Source: Pectinophora gossypiella (Eukaryota > Arthropoda > Insecta > Lepidoptera > Gelechiidae). Taken from it: DNA of 64,000 nt. Below, one piece after another: positions 1 to 11,392 of the stretch (position 1 is its first letter; each line of letters begins with the position of its first letter). Made by a program: the position numbers and the translations under genes. Location: positions 2,486,624 through 2,550,623 of the forward strand of contig NC_065431.1 of the NCBI RefSeq assembly GCF_024362695.1. Reading direction: 5' to 3'. Below the pieces are notes generated by a model that was not told the origin of the DNA, did not search any database, and saw nothing but the letters and a program-made list of their open reading frames with translations.

Positions 1-372
1 AAACGACAAATGGAATCCATTTAAAAAAGATGTTCCGGGCCCTATCATACAAGGGTGGATCCAGGGGGGAATCATGGGGGTCATGACCCCCCTTTTTTTT
101 CTTTTTTTTAACGTTGGGAAATGCGTTACGCATACCACGCCGCCCGGGGACGGGGACGGGGACGGGACGTGGTTATGTGGGACTCCCCGGGTGTCGCCAT
201 TCCTCCTTGCCGCCGTGTGGCGGGGATACGGGAACGCAATTGCACACAACCGCGTCCCCGCCGGCGGATGCCCTTGATTTCACAAGTATATTTTACAATT
301 CCTCTACTTTTTTTGATACATGTATTTACAAGTACTTGTGAGTAAGTTGTAACTTGTGAACGTGTAAACTTG
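1..372. other. No gene seen; short GC-rich patch
   Basis: Positions 130-270 are GC-rich with a GGGGAC triplet repeat and small inverted CGCC/GGCG blocks, set in AT-rich DNA. Short overlapping open frames here look like chance products of the GC-rich patch. Confidence 0.4.
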
Positions 373-545
373 TTTTTAAAGAACGTCTAGGGCCCTGTGC
401 CGAGGTTTTTCTTGCAGCTTCTTTTCCCCGGCTATACAGGTTGTGAGAAGCTGCAGTAGTAAGGCGGATGAGACGTTCGTTATGTAAAAATTGACGTTTC
501 AAAGTGTAACTATGTTACCTATCGAATAAAGATATTTTTGGTTTT
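373..545 (+). mobile_element. LINE-K 3' end (copy 1)
   Basis: 5'-truncated LINE tail with the block GAAGCTGCAGTAG, GGATGAGACGTTCG and a terminal AATAAAGATATTTTT. Near-identical copies lie at 1936, 4713 and 50905, all starting at about the same point. No reverse transcriptase is retained. From 546 to 833 I see only AT-rich unique sequence. Confidence 0.65.
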
Positions 546-833
546 TGACGAAGCCTGTGGTGGATTTAATGATCTTGTTTAAAATCTTTTTGAATTAATA
601 CTTTATTATCAATTATATATTCTTAATTATGATTCCTTTTTTTTGGATTTGAATTTGTAAGTTTAGATAAACACGACAGTGGTAGTAAAATAATACTGTA
701 GGCGTAGGTACAAAATTGTTGTCCCCACTTTGTCCAGTCTGTTAGATGTTGATAATCTTTGTCCACACTTGAATTCGAACTTATAAACTAACATGGTCGA
801 GATAACGAATGTTACTAATAAATAAAACTGAAC

Positions 834-1133
834 TCTTCTTCTAATAAACCCACACGGGGTTGTAACATGAATTACCAACATCATCAACCCTGGTGTGGTT
901 ATTATTGAGCCGTCTAAGACCCCTGACATGGCTCATGTAACGACTTACTTACAACAGTAAGTAGTAACCGGGACCAACGGCTTAACGTGCCGTCCGAAGC
1001 AGGGATCATCTTACTTTCGGACAATCAGGTGATCAGCCTGTAATGTCCTACGCAAGCTAGAGATCACGAAGTGATTTTTGTGATATGACCCCACCGGGAT
1101 TCGAACGCGGGACCTCCGGATCGTGAGCCACTT
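834..1133 (-). mobile_element. SINE-A, head truncated
   Basis: Reverse copy of the tRNA-headed SINE-A: B-box-like GGGTTCGAATCC region, central core GCACGTTAAGCCGTTGG (here mutated) and the tail ending CAACCCACACG. Confidence 0.75.
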
Positions 1134-1159
1134 AAAAACATGGATTAGATATTTTACCT

Positions 1160-1300
1160 GCAGTGTTCACTAACACAATTGACTTGACCATTATAGACGG
1201 CGATACGGCTCACATCACGTTGGTCTAACAGAAAGCTCGGTGAGGTGTGGGTACTTAGTTCATCTTGCGATGGATGAACCTCTGACTACCCCACGACATA
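1160..1300 (+). mobile_element. Dispersed repeat Q (copy 1)
   Basis: Contains the shared blocks GACGGCGATACGGCTCA, AGAAAGCTCGGTGAGGTG and TTAGTTCATCTTGCGATGG. At least eight copies occur in the window in both orientations, about 120-160 bp each. Class unknown. Confidence 0.6.
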
Positions 1301-1935
1301 GAAGAACGCGCATTTTATATGAAAACCGTTGTTGCCGGTTCAACCCTTCTCTCTTTTACTACTACTCCTGCAAACAGATAACTACGATAGCTCTACTGCT
1401 TCTCAAATTCCATAGCGACTTTTCCGGCAGTGTATATTTTATGTGATAGGCTGCAATTTTATCATTACTTTTCGTAAGATATTGCATACAAACGTAATTT
1501 TTTTGAGAAATAGCTGATCATACTAAGGTTTGCAGCTTTCCTGTGATAAGGATCTCCTTGCATGATAGTCGATATTTGATTTTTTGCTCTGCAGGTCATA
1601 ATGCACAAGACTACCTTTTAATATACTATCGCGGAGCTCCGTGGGTCGTAAAGTTTGCGGACGAGTGGAGTGCAAGTTGAAGTAAGTACATAAACTATTG
1701 GCTCCTACATGTATGGCGCGTGTTTCGCGCTCACTTGGTCCTTCTAACCTCTTTCTCTATTCCGTGGACTACCCCAATTGGGATATAGTTGTTGAAATTC
1801 CTAATCTTTACGCTATACGCCAAGGCGATACATTTTACATATATTGCTCTAGAGCAATAAGGCCGCCCAAATTGTACTGTATTCATGTGTTATGTCTAAT
1901 GGTAAATTGAGTTCTGTGCAATAAAGTATATTTGA
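1301..1935. other. No gene; LINE-I tail at its end
   Basis: Mostly unique AT-rich sequence. At 1845-1925 there is a LINE-I tail (GCAATAAGGCCGCC followed by a terminal GCAATAAAGTATATT), and 1764-1795 is a scrap of repeat Q. Confidence 0.5.
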
Positions 1936-2112
1936 TTTTTTTTTAAAGAACGTCTAGGGCCCTGTGCCGAGGTTTTTCTTGCAGCTTCTTTTCCCCGGCT
2001 ATACAGGTTGTGAGAAGCTGCAGTAGTTTTAGGCGGATGAGACGTTCGTTATGTAAAAATTGACGATTCAAAGTGTAACTATGTACCTACTGAATAAAGA
2101 TATTTTTGAATT
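1936..2112 (+). mobile_element. LINE-K 3' end (copy 2)
   Basis: Same tail as at 373-545, about 95% identical by eye, ending in a short ATTTGAATTTG tail repeat. A fragment of repeat Q (reverse) follows at 2196-2256, and 2257-2510 is AT-rich with an AAATAAATAAATAAG run. Confidence 0.65.
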
Positions 2113-2514
2113 TGAATTTGATTTGATATATCTCTGACGTTCAGAGTGACAACTCAACTAATTATAAGATATCATAAGTTCGCCACTAAATCCTAATTGG
2201 GGTAGTCAGAGGTACATCCAGATCCATCGCAAGATGAACTAAGTACCTAAGTGAAAAGTACTAAGTAAATTAAATTCATCTTTTTTTGGGGTTATGTATA
2301 CGTTTTTACAATAAAATACCAAACAGTATTTTGAATTTCTCGGAAAGTAAATTTAAAGCTCATTTAAATAAATAAATAAATAAGTAAATATGAAGGTTAC
2401 TTTGTAAAAAAAAGGTTATTGCAAGAGTAATGATTAAATACCTAAGTAATAAAAATGCCTGGTATTAAATGTGATCCTCTAGTTATTAAATAACTTGTAA
2501 TGTACATTGATATA

Positions 2515-2890
2515 AAATATGTGTTGCTGTTGCAGTTTCTTGTCATTTCTTCTCCATAACACCTTGCGAAATGACATACTTAGATTCAAAAATGTTAAAT
2601 TGAACTTCTAGAAGTTTACTTATCAATGATAATTACAATAATTAAAGCACATAATAACGGGTTCTTACCGCGTTTAAATGGGGATATGAGACTCCCGATA
2701 TTTCGAGTGGAGTTCACTCCAATCTCATCAGTCATCCCGTGATCATGGCACTTGCAACAGCGTCGAAATATCGGGAGTCTCATATCCCCATTTAAACGCG
2801 GTAAGAACCCGTTATTATGTGTTTTAATTATGATAATAACCGCGTCAACTTAAAACAATGTAATGATAATTACGTTGAATAAATGATATT
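2515..2890 (+). mobile_element. LINE tail CC, split by an S element
   Basis: The sequence from TGTTGCTGTTGCAGTTTC to GTTGAATAAATGAT recurs intact at 23465-23605. Here it is interrupted by the S element at 2637-2861. Confidence 0.55.
2637..2861 (+). mobile_element. S element, palindromic body, full length (copy 1)
   Basis: 225 bp. The arms CATAATAACGGGTTCTTACC and its inverse flank a core with GTGATCATGGCACTTGCAAC. The 3' end ends CCGCGTCAACTTAAAACAAT. A 12-bp target duplication AATGATAATTAC flanks it at 2625-2636 and 2862-2873. Confidence 0.75.
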
Positions 2891-2957
2891 TCTGATCTCG
2901 GACCCACGCCGCATCGAGTTTAAAAACTAAACAACTCAACCCGTTAGAATCATTTTT

Positions 2958-3110
2958 TTCGATGTGACTCATTGTAGATTTGCCGCAGATGGTGTTAACT
3001 ACTTGGCTGGACAAATGGGGAGCGCTGAGGGCTCTCATCCGATACAAAGTTTGGGCCAGAGGGCGCTCAGTTTTCCTTATTAAGTACTTAAGTAACATAA
3101 AACATGTAAA
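2958..3110 (-). mobile_element. Poly-A retroposon D, fragment
   Basis: Reverse copy of the 3' part of D: GTAGATTTGCCGCAGATGG, CTACTTGGCTGGACAAATGG and GGAGCGCTGAGGGCTCTCA. Confidence 0.6.
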
Positions 3111-3359
3111 TAGTTTAATTATTTGACCGGGTTTATCACTTCTCTGTAAAAAAAACAGACATGTTATATTTTTTATGAAGTCACGTGAAGGGGTCACGCT
3201 ATCTGAGGACAGACACTTGACGTGGGTGATAATTTCCATACAGGGGCGGAGTCGCGATAAAGTTTAAAATTGGGGCGTCAAAATGCTTAAATGGGGTTGG
3301 CCTCAGATTGTCTAGGTAGGAATAACTATTTTTTTTTGACGTGACTTGAGGTTACGTAC

Positions 3360-3690
3360 TTACATAAACAGCCTATATACGTCCCACTGCTGAACACAGG
3401 CCTCTCCTCATTCAACCGGAGGGGATATGGAGCATACTCCACCACGCTGCTCCAATGCGGATTGGTGGAGGTATTTTTACGGCTAATAGCCGGGACCAAC
3501 GGCTTAACGTGCCCCCCGAAGCACGGAATCATCTAACTTTTTCGGACAATCAGGTGATTCAAGCCTGAAAAGTCCTTACCAAACAAAGGACAGTCTCACA
3601 AAGTGATTTCGACAATGTCCCCATCGGGAATCGAACCCGGACCTCCAGATCGTGAGCCTAACGCTCTAACCACTAGACCACGGAGGTTGT
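3360..3690 (-). mobile_element. SINE-B, near full length
   Basis: Reverse copy with tRNA-like head (CCTCCGTGGTCTAGTGG and GGTTCGATTCCCG in sense), central core, and the tail GCCCAGCAGTGGGACGTA ending in TATATAGGCTGTTTATGTA. Confidence 0.8.
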
Positions 3691-3780
3691 ATATTAACTA
3701 TCGTTAAATTATAAACTACCATATCCAACATATTTCATGTTTTATTTGGTGTCAAGTAACCAATTCTATTCTGTTGTAGG

Positions 3781-3924
3781 TACAGTCATGAGCAATATAA
3801 TGTACCCACTTTAGGACTCTGTCGCACTAACATATTTGACATTTAGTGAGACTTACAGTTCAATTTGTCAAAAAAGTTAATGTGACATGGTACCAAAGTA
3901 TACATATTAATGCTCGTGACCGTA
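3781..3924 (+). mobile_element. MITE T (copy 1), Tc1/mariner-like
   Basis: 144 bp, from TACAGTCATGAGCAATATAA to TTAATGCTCGTGACCGTA. Ends are imperfect inverted repeats bounded by TA, as expected for Tc1/mariner insertion. About ten further copies lie in the window. Confidence 0.7.
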
Positions 3925-4076
3925 ACTGCGTCCCTCTCTGTCTTATGTAACGTCTCACTTTATATATGAGACAGTAATGTACATATCAACTTAATAGCGA
4001 GTTCCAGTACTCATTTTAAGACGTTTTATTTATGTATTAGCTAATGCCTGCGGCTGTGTCCGCGTCAACACTGGTG

Positions 4077-4413
4077 ACGGCTTCCGTGGTCCAGTGGTTG
4101 TGCGTTGGGCTCACGATCCGGAGGTCCCGGATTCGAATCACGGTGGGGACGTATCACAAAAATCACTTTGTGATCCCTAGTTTGATTAGGACATTACAGG
4201 CTGAACACCTGATTGTCCGAAAGTATGACGATCCGTGCTTCGGAAGGCACGTCAAGCTTTGGTCCCGGTTGCTACATACTGATGTATGTAAGTGCGTAGT
4301 CGTTGCATGAGTCATGTCAGGGGCCTTTGTCGGCTTAGTAGTAACCCTGACACCAGGGTTGATGAGGTTGGTAACCCACCTCACAACCCACAAGATAGAA
4401 GAAGAACCAACCC
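4077..4413 (+). mobile_element. SINE-A, full length
   Basis: Starts ACGGCTTCCGTGGTCCAGTGG (21-nt head shown in part: ACGGCTTCCGTGG), has the B-box-like GGATTCGAATC, the central core, and the tail CAACCCACAAGATAGAAG. Confidence 0.8.
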
Positions 4414-4431
4414 TGGAGTCAGGGTTTATAG

Positions 4432-4577
4432 TACAGTCACGAGTACTGATATGTATACACTTTGCAACCATGTCACATTAACTTTTTTGACAATTTAAAT
4501 CGTAAGCCTCATTAAATGTCAAATATGATAGTGCGACAGGGTTCTAAAGGGGATACATGATATTGCCCATGACTGTA
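4432..4577 (-). mobile_element. MITE T (copy 2)
   Basis: Reverse copy, 146 bp, TA-bounded: TACAGTCACGAGTACTGATA at the left, GCCCATGACTGTA at the right. Confidence 0.65.
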
Positions 4578-4712
4578 CGATAGCTTTGCAAAAAATGTTA
4601 TTATAAGGTTAGTGATTATTTAGAAGATATGAATGCATGGGATTAACTGTCTGAGAACTGATATTAGGCAGCTAAATTACTCAATTGTATAACAATATTT
4701 TATGTTTTTTTT

Positions 4713-5140
4713 GTCTTTTAAAGAACGTCTAGGGCCCTGTGCCGAGGTTTTTCTTGCAGCTTCTTTCCCCTGGCTGCAGGTAGTGAGAAGCTGCGGTAGT
4801 TTTAGGCGGACGAGACATTCGTTATGTAAAAAATGACGATTCAAAGTGTAACACATGTTTATGAAATACGATGTTCGTGCGTCACCCAACAGGGTCCACA
4901 TAATATCAGCGTCGTGGTTCACGCCGCGACTTGTGCTGAGTGAGGCCCTTTTATCTCAGGACGTCCACCACCACCTTATGGTCATTTCGACAAACATCCG
5001 TCTTGCTTTTTTGTAATTGTTTTAGTGGAAATTTGATATGATGTTGTTGTCTTTTTTTGTGAGTGGCGTCCTTTTATAATAAACTTTTTCTATTCTATTC
5101 TATTCTTTAACTATGTTACCTACTGAATAAAGATATTTTA
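4713..5140 (+). mobile_element. LINE-K 3' end (copy 3), interrupted
   Basis: K sequence runs to about 4850 (CAAAGTGTAAC), then resumes at about 5108 (AACTATGTTACCTACTG). The interval is a LINE-L tail. Confidence 0.6.
4851..5107 (+). mobile_element. LINE-L 3' end inserted in LINE-K
   Basis: Matches 60185-60425: GTTCGTGCGTCACCCAACAG, GCGACTTGTGCTGAGTGAGG and GGACGTCCACCACCACC. Ends in a TTCTATTCTATTCTATTC tail repeat. Confidence 0.6.
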
Positions 5141-5224
5141 TCTAACGAACGCTCCAGGGTAGGATTAGGCAACCTGGTTTTTTTTGCACTTCTTGATAAC
5201 CGATTTCGAATGTGCCAGCAGGGC

Positions 5225-5880
5225 TAACATGTACGACGTAATAAAATTATCGATCGATTCAATAAATTTTGTCGAAATCTACTTTGTTTTTTCCCCAACT
5301 ATTTTGACAGATGCTTCTATGCTGTTCTGGGAGCAAATAAAAAACATAGAACACGTTCAGCTGCTTGTCTTCCCGGGCATGTCGTAAAAACCGACAGAGG
5401 GATTGCGTCCTCTAACATGATGGACTAATGTTATGGGCGATAGGCTGATCCCTTATCACCATAAGGTTCATCATATCCATCTTAGGACTTCGTATCAACA
5501 GTGGCTGCAAGTTGTCTTTGATTACTTGTGGCTCTGCCCACCCCATTTGGGAGTAATCCCAAATGAGAGGCACACGCCCGTAAGGGCGTGAGTTTATGTA
5601 TGTATTTATGTATTTTGACAGAACATGATTTGGGTTTACATATTAGCACCAATCGACAAAACGACGTAATTATATCGTTACGCGCAACGTGATAAAATTT
5701 TATCACGGTCATTTTATCCATTCTGACGATATAATTTAGTCGTTCTGTCGAATGGTGCGTAATATGTGAACCCAAATGAGTCATGTTCAGTCAAAATACG
5801 AACAAAATAAGGAAAAAAACAAACTTATCGACTTCGAGAAAATTTATTTAATCGATCGATAATTTTATCATGCTACGCAT
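5225..5880. mobile_element. Large foldback element AA
   Basis: Left arm 5232-5295 (ATTATCGATCGATTCAATAA) is the inverse of 5815-5875. Inside, 5614-5690 (TTTGGGTTTACATATTAGCA) is the inverse of 5725-5800. A LINE tail ending GGGCGTGAGTTTATGTATG lies within, at 5500-5605. A relative lies at 11050-11235. Confidence 0.55.
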
Positions 5881-5971
5881 GTTAGTATTGCTGGTCTTCA
5901 GGTGGTATCCGATGACGAAAATTTCACCAAAAAAGCCTGCCTATTCAAATAGTGACAACTATAAGCTGGTG

Positions 5972-6280
5972 TCTTCGTCTTCTTATCGTGTGGGTTGTGA
6001 GGTGGAATACCAGCTTCATCAAAACTGATGTCAGGGTTGTTATTGAGCCGCCAAAGGCCCCTGACATGGCTCATGTAACGACTACATAATAAGTAGTAAC
6101 AACCGGGACCAACGGCTTTACGGGCTTTCCAAAGCACGGACCACCTTACTTTAGGGCAAACGGTTAATCAGCCTGCAATATTCTAACCAAACCAGGGCAG
6201 ACAAAGTGATTTTTGGGATATGTCCCCATCGGGATTCGAACCCGGGGTCTACGGATCGTGAGCCCAACGCACAACCACTT
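5972..6280 (-). mobile_element. SINE-A, near full length
   Basis: Reverse copy: tail TCTTATCGTGTGGGTTGTGA at 5980, core at 6105, head region ending near CACTTAAG at 6280. Confidence 0.75.
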
Positions 6281-6705
6281 AAGCTCTTTGGAATATTAGC
6301 TAGGATTTATTTTGTCTTTGTGCAAATTTCCATCCAAATTGGTCCAGTGGTTTTCGCATAAAAATGACAGTACTCACACAGTAATGTACTTACGGACAGA
6401 GTTACTTTCGCATTTATAATATTAAAAGTACTATTGATGTAATTTTGTATGTATGTACGTTTTGTATGTATATGTTTTATGTATGATAGAAAACGTGACT
6501 TCCATGTGCGTTATTGCAGCTTATCTTCACGCCTTAGCTTAATGGGTTGAGCTGTTAAAACTTGTGATTTAAGCCCATGTAAACAACAAGGAAAAGGAAA
6601 AGAAAGAAGAAAGAAAGAAAGAGAAATAAGAGGAAAAGAGACCCATAGAAGAAAGAGAGGAAGGGGTACCTAGACCTAAGAAAACATAACATATTATAAC
6701 ATAAC
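6281..6705. other. No gene; purine-rich stretch
   Basis: Unique sequence with an AG-rich run at 6585-6665 that reads as a spurious Phe/Leu/Ser-rich frame on the minus strand. Confidence 0.4.
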
Positions 6706-7033
6706 AGCCTCCGTGGTCTAGTGGTTAGAGCGTTAGGCTCACGATCTGGAGGTCCGGGTTCGATTCCCGATGGGGACATTGTCGAAATCACTTTGTGAGA
6801 CTGTCCTTAGTTTGGCAAGGACTTTTCAGGCTTGAATCACCTGATTGTCCGAAAAAGTAAGATGATTCCGTGCTTCGGAGGGCACGTTAAGCCGTTGGTC
6901 CCGGCTATTAGCCGTAAAAACACCTCCAGCAACCCGCATTGGAGCAGCGTGGTGGAGTATGCTCCATACCCCCTCCGGTTGATTGAGGGGAGGCCTGTGC
7001 CCAGCAGTGGGACATATATAGGCAGTTTATTTA
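6706..7033 (+). mobile_element. SINE-B, full length
   Basis: CCTCCGTGGTCTAGTGGTTAG head, GGTTCGATTCCCG B-box, core, and the tail GCCCAGCAGTGGGACATATA. A short TAACG microrepeat follows at 7035-7060, then a LINE-I scrap at 7105-7130. Confidence 0.8.
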
Positions 7034-7621
7034 TTACATAACGTAACGTAACGTTACGTTGCACACACAGAAAATACAAAACAAGAGAGAAATAGAAAGA
7101 GTACAATAGGCGGCCTTATTGCTAAGTAGCAATCTCTTCCCGGCAACCTTTGAGTATAGGAGATGTAAAAATAAAATACAAAGATACATTTATAAATACA
7201 TAAAAACAGTACACATATGATTATGTTTTTTTTATTTTCTTTGGTGTTTAGTTATGTTATTGCTAGTAGATAAAATTGTAGATAATATGCTTTGTTTTGA
7301 AAATCGATGACTGGTAAAAAAAAAAAGTAGGTACTTAAATGAGTTGCTACCCAGTGTCAGAGGTCTTTATCAGAAAAAGAAACACTGACCTACGATTTTT
7401 AAATTGTATTATGTTGGCGCTCCAAGGACCAAGTATTAGAATGGACAGATAATATTTTAGAATGACGATGAAACTATCACAGCTCTCTTTCTTTCTTATG
7501 GCAACATTCTGTGTGAAAAAAGAAACAAACATAGACAAACACCACTGTCTAGAACGTCAGTGTGTCCACTTTTGAGACGTTGTGATAGCCAGCTGGTTAC
7601 TAAACCTGGTGTTAGTTTTTT

Positions 7622-7720
7622 GGCAAAGTGATTTCGACAATGTCCCCATCGGGAATTGAACCTGGACCTCCAGATCGTGAGCCTAACGCTCTAACCACTA
7701 GACCACGGAGGCTGTCATGT
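7622..7720 (-). mobile_element. SINE-B head fragment
   Basis: Only the tRNA-derived head and the GTCGAAATCACTTTG block remain (reverse). 7131-7621 shows no gene. Confidence 0.65.
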
Positions 7721-7857
7721 CATTGTAATTGACAGCCTCCGTGATCCAAATATTAAGCAACAATTATTTTTATATAATATGTTTCTGCCATTACATTGTA
7801 TTTTGGAGTACTGATGTACCCGAATAAGGAGAAAATAGGTAATTATCACGTTAAAGC

Positions 7858-8240
7858 TGTACATACATACATACATACATAAACTCACGCCTATTTCCCA
7901 ACGGGGGTAAGCAGAGACTATAGAATTCTATTTGCTTCGATCCTGCCACACTTCTCTTGCTTCCTCCACATTCATCAATCTCTTCACGCACGCCGGTTCA
8001 GAGTAGGTTGATCCCTAAAGCTGTGGAACGCCATCTATATTGTTTTTGGGGAAAGTAGCTTGGAAAACACGCAGCGCGCACGCTCACACAGCACAGCGCA
8101 GCAGCAGAGCGTGCGCGTAGTGTGGTTTGGGTATTGTTTATGGGGTTGTTGGGAGGGAAAAGTGTGTCAGGATCGAAGCAAATGGAATTTTATAGTCTCT
8201 GCTTACCCCGGTGGGAAATAGGCGTGAGTTTATGTATGTA
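7858..8240. mobile_element. Inverted pair of LINE-E tails around a GC-rich spacer
   Basis: Left arm is a reverse LINE-E tail and right arm a forward one (GGATCGAAGCAAATGGAATT, GGCGTGAGTTTATGTATG). The spacer at 8066-8125 holds a CGCGCACGCT/AGCGTGCGCG stem and CAG-rich sequence. Confidence 0.55.
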
Positions 8241-8313
8241 TGTGTGTAGCCTGGAAAGGTCCCTCATTATACGTTCTAATTTCTTTTAATAACGGTGTCA
8301 CTAACACTGTACA

Positions 8314-8547
8314 TACAGGGTGTTAGTGACATCGTAACGAAAACTTTGAGGGATGATTCAGACCATGATTCTGAGTTGATATCAAGTGGATTTTTCCGTC
8401 GCAAAAATCATGTATTTTTTTTTTAGTTTTTTAAAATTATTTTCCTATCCATACTTTTGCGACGGAAAATTCCACTTGATATCAACTCAGAATCATGGTC
8501 TGAATCATCCCTCAATGTTTTCGTTACGATGTCACTAACACCCTGTA
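8314..8547. mobile_element. Foldback MITE M (copy 1)
   Basis: 234 bp. Ends are TACAGGGTGTTAGTGACATC and its inverse. The arms of about 100 bp are nearly perfect, separated by a short AT-rich centre. Confidence 0.75.
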
Positions 8548-8965
8548 TTTTTATAAATAAATCACTAAACGATAAATGCAAGGAAGTGATTGAAACTGAC
8601 ACAAATAAATAAAATTATAAATAAGATGAAATTTTATTACGTAGCTCACATTTTATTACTGTGTTACAAATGTAATGTACTTTTGAGGTCTTGTGTCACT
8701 AGAACAAAAGTGCTGTTTGATAAAATTAATGAAAGTGTCATGAAACTATTTCACTATTCCAAATTATGATTTATTTTGTAACATTTAAGTATGTCATACG
8801 GCCTCTGTCTCGAACTGTAATCAATTCTCGAATTTAAATAATCAAATGTTAACATACATCATATCGATTTTATTTTTACTCTTTTTTTTTTTTTTGTTTT
8901 GGTTTTCCCCGAAGGGTAAGACAAAGGGAACTATGCCCATACAGCCATGTCTTACGTATATATTT
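8548..8965. other. No gene; element BB at its end
   Basis: AT-rich. At 8880-8965 the sequence following the poly-T run (TTCCCCGAAGGGTAAG, CCATACAGCCATGTCTTACG) recurs at 13345-13430, so it is a reverse poly-A retroposon end. Confidence 0.5.
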
Positions 8966-9109
8966 TTTCACCTGATTGTCCAAAGTGATCCGTGCTTCAG
9001 GCACGTTAAGCCGTTGGCCCCGGTTACTACTTACTGATGTACGTAGTCGTTACATGAGTCATGTCAGGAACCTATGGCGGCTCAATAATAACCCACATGA
9101 TAGAAGAAG
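8966..9109 (+). mobile_element. SINE-A, 3' half
   Basis: CACCTGATTGTCC, core AGGCACGTTAAGCCGTTGG and the tail ACCCACATGATAGAAGAAG, with internal deletions. Confidence 0.7.
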
Positions 9110-9159
9110 TATGTCGTTTAAATATCTCGGGCCTATGGAGTCTCGGACTTTTGGAAGGC

Positions 9160-9370
9160 GTCATAGAACAAGAAATAATACTACGAATAGGACGGCAACT
9201 CTCCGCTCCCCACCAGCGTCTGAGCTAGGTTTACCTCACCCCCCACCCCCCCCCTAGAACATAGTTGAGACTTGAATCCTATAATGTCAGACGTCACACA
9301 CACAGATGCGCGTGTACGATAACGTCAATGTGTAGTGTCTGTGTTATACGAGGTTTTTGTATGAAATCAC
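9160..9370 (-). mobile_element. Dispersed repeat H (copy 1)
   Basis: Carries AACTCTCCGCTCCCCACCAG and GCTAGGTTTACCTCACCCC, shared with 34190, 58690 and 63765. About 210 bp; ends unclear. Confidence 0.55.
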
Positions 9371-9573
9371 CAGGGCGTGCTACTTATCTGTTGCACAGAA
9401 CTTCGTCGTTATGACGTGCCAATTTTCATCCAAATCGATACAGTGGTTCATATTAAAATTTACTTATTTGACTTTGATGCATTATTTCTTATCGTAGGTA
9501 TAATCCGATTATATCGGACGAATACCCCGCTCCCATTAAATGTCTGGACAAGCAGCGAATGACTTCCGAGAAA

Positions 9574-9640
9574 AGGTTTATTTTATCCCACCGGGACTCG
9601 AACCCGGTACCACTAGTTTAGTGGTCAAGGTTATCTAAAA
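9574..9640 (-). mobile_element. tRNA-like fragment, probably a SINE head
   Basis: In reverse, GGGTTCGAGTCCCGG matches a B-box/T-arm, but no paired acceptor or anticodon stem can be built, so this is not called as a tRNA gene. Confidence 0.35.
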
Positions 9641-10371
9641 CATGTAGTAATTTAAAACAGATTTGCATTCTAATTGGCCGGGCAAGTAGAAAGCGCTGAC
9701 AAATTAGCAAGAGAGACGAAAAAAAAACTAAAATAGTTACTGAAACAACTTTTATTGCATATAATAAATAATAAAAATAAAATAATAAATCATAAAGACG
9801 TGATTATATTATTAATAAAATAATAATAATTCATTTAAGTAACTTAAATATTATTACAATCTTATCTAGGTAAAAACTAACAGCCCTGCTTAATTATTTA
9901 ATAAATATAATTTAAAATTAAATAACTTATATAAATATAATTAAATTAATCGAATAATTAAATTAAACAATAAAATTAAATTATTTAAAAATAATCTTTG
10001 GCTTTAAAATAACTGGTAATTAATTTGATGTAGGATAATTTGATAAATTATTTTTTTCAATAAGTATTTCACTGGGTCAAAGATAAATGATAAAATTCTA
10101 ATCTAGAAATAATAGGACGCCAGTCTGAAATGATCAAAAATTAATGTAATTTTCTTTTTGATTGATTAACGAATTTTTACTTATGAATTAGGTAACAAAG
10201 GGTACTACGTTTGGCCACGTTTATTGACGACGTCATCGTTCTGAAGATAAACATAGCATAACATAGAATCACGCCTATATACCCGAAGGGGTGGGCAGAG
10301 ATATATAGTATATACACCAACTCCTGTCCAGCTATGTTCAAGTCCCATGTAATTGGGGGCGAGCCTATTGC
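9641..10371. other. AT-rich stretch without genes
   Basis: 9720-10170 is over 80% A+T by eye with many AATAAT/TTAAAT runs. Nothing else is recognisable. Confidence 0.5.
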
Positions 10372-10655
10372 CATTATCATCATCAGCCCATTAACGTCCC
10401 CACTGCTGGGGCACGGGCCTTCCCTATGGATGGATTGGGAGATCGGGCCTTAAACCATCACGCGGGCCCAGTGCGGATTGATGGTTATTAACGACTGCTA
10501 ATGCAGCCGGGACCAACGGCTTAACGTGCCTTCCGAAGCACGGAGGAGCTCGAGATGATTTTTTTTTTGTGGTCACCCATCCTATGACCGGCCTCTGCGA
10601 AAGTTACTTTACTTCAACAATCGCAGACCGAGCGCGTTAACCGCTGCGCCACCTT
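10372..10655 (-). mobile_element. SINE-C, full length
   Basis: Reverse copy: CATCATCAG tail, GTCCCCACTGCTGGGGCAC, core, GAGCTCGAGATGA hinge, and the 5S-like head ending GCGGTTAACGC in sense. Confidence 0.75.
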
Positions 10656-10659
10656 TTTT

Positions 10660-11020
10660 TTTGACGTGACTTATTGTAGATTTGCCGCAGATGGCATTAA
10701 CTACTTGGCCGGACAAATGGGGAGCGCTGAAGGCTCTCACCCGGTACAACGTTTAAGACAACAGGCCTGAGAGTGCCCAGTTGGGCGCGAACCTCGGCTC
10801 AGGGCGTCGTCTGAGAGGAAAAATATTTGAAAGAATTAATCGACCCTAGTGGGTCGATAGCGATAAGCGCTGAATGAGGGAATTCGTCGACCACGCCGGC
10901 GGGGTCGGCATCGGGGACCTGAAGTGTTTGGTGTCGCGAGCTGATTGGCTGCCTCTATGGCTAGAGTAATCGGGTCGTCGGGATCGTATATTACGTGCTT
11001 CGGACGCCGATAGCTGCGCC
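10660..11020 (-). mobile_element. Poly-A retroposon D, near full length
   Basis: Reverse copy from the poly-T at 10652 to ATATTACGTGCTTCGG. Includes ACCCTAGTGGGTCGATAGCG and CCGGACAAATGGGGAGCGC. Confidence 0.65.
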
Positions 11021-11049
11021 ACCGAGCTCCTATTGCCATTAACCGGGCG

Positions 11050-11235
11050 CAAATCCAGCAGAGCTAAAATGCGCAACTTGATAAAATTATCGATCGATTC
11101 AATACATTTGGTCAAAGTCGATAAAGTTGTTTTTTTCCCTAAAATGCGTGACACGTGAACTGATTTGGGTTCACATATGACCAATCGACAAAGCGACATA
11201 ATTATATCGCCCGAATCAATAAAATGACCGTGATA
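11050..11235. mobile_element. Relative of foldback AA
   Basis: Shares ATTATCGATCGATTCAATA and TTTGGGTTCACATATGACC with 5225-5880; only part of the foldback remains. Confidence 0.45.
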
Positions 11236-11392
11236 TCAATTATCTGTCATCCAAATATGAATTTAAACTTATAAAGTGGAATTTAGTGGTTTAGAAATCG
11301 AGCTGGTATTCTAACCCTTGACACTACTATGTAAGTGATGCATTCTCAGAACAGAGCTACAAACATAAAATATACAACAGAATACCGAAAGA

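Noticed and set aside
6706..6790. tRNA genes at the many TCCGTGGTCTAGTGG sites
   Set aside because: All continue into the same SINE body and lack a clean acceptor stem and 3' end; they are SINE heads.
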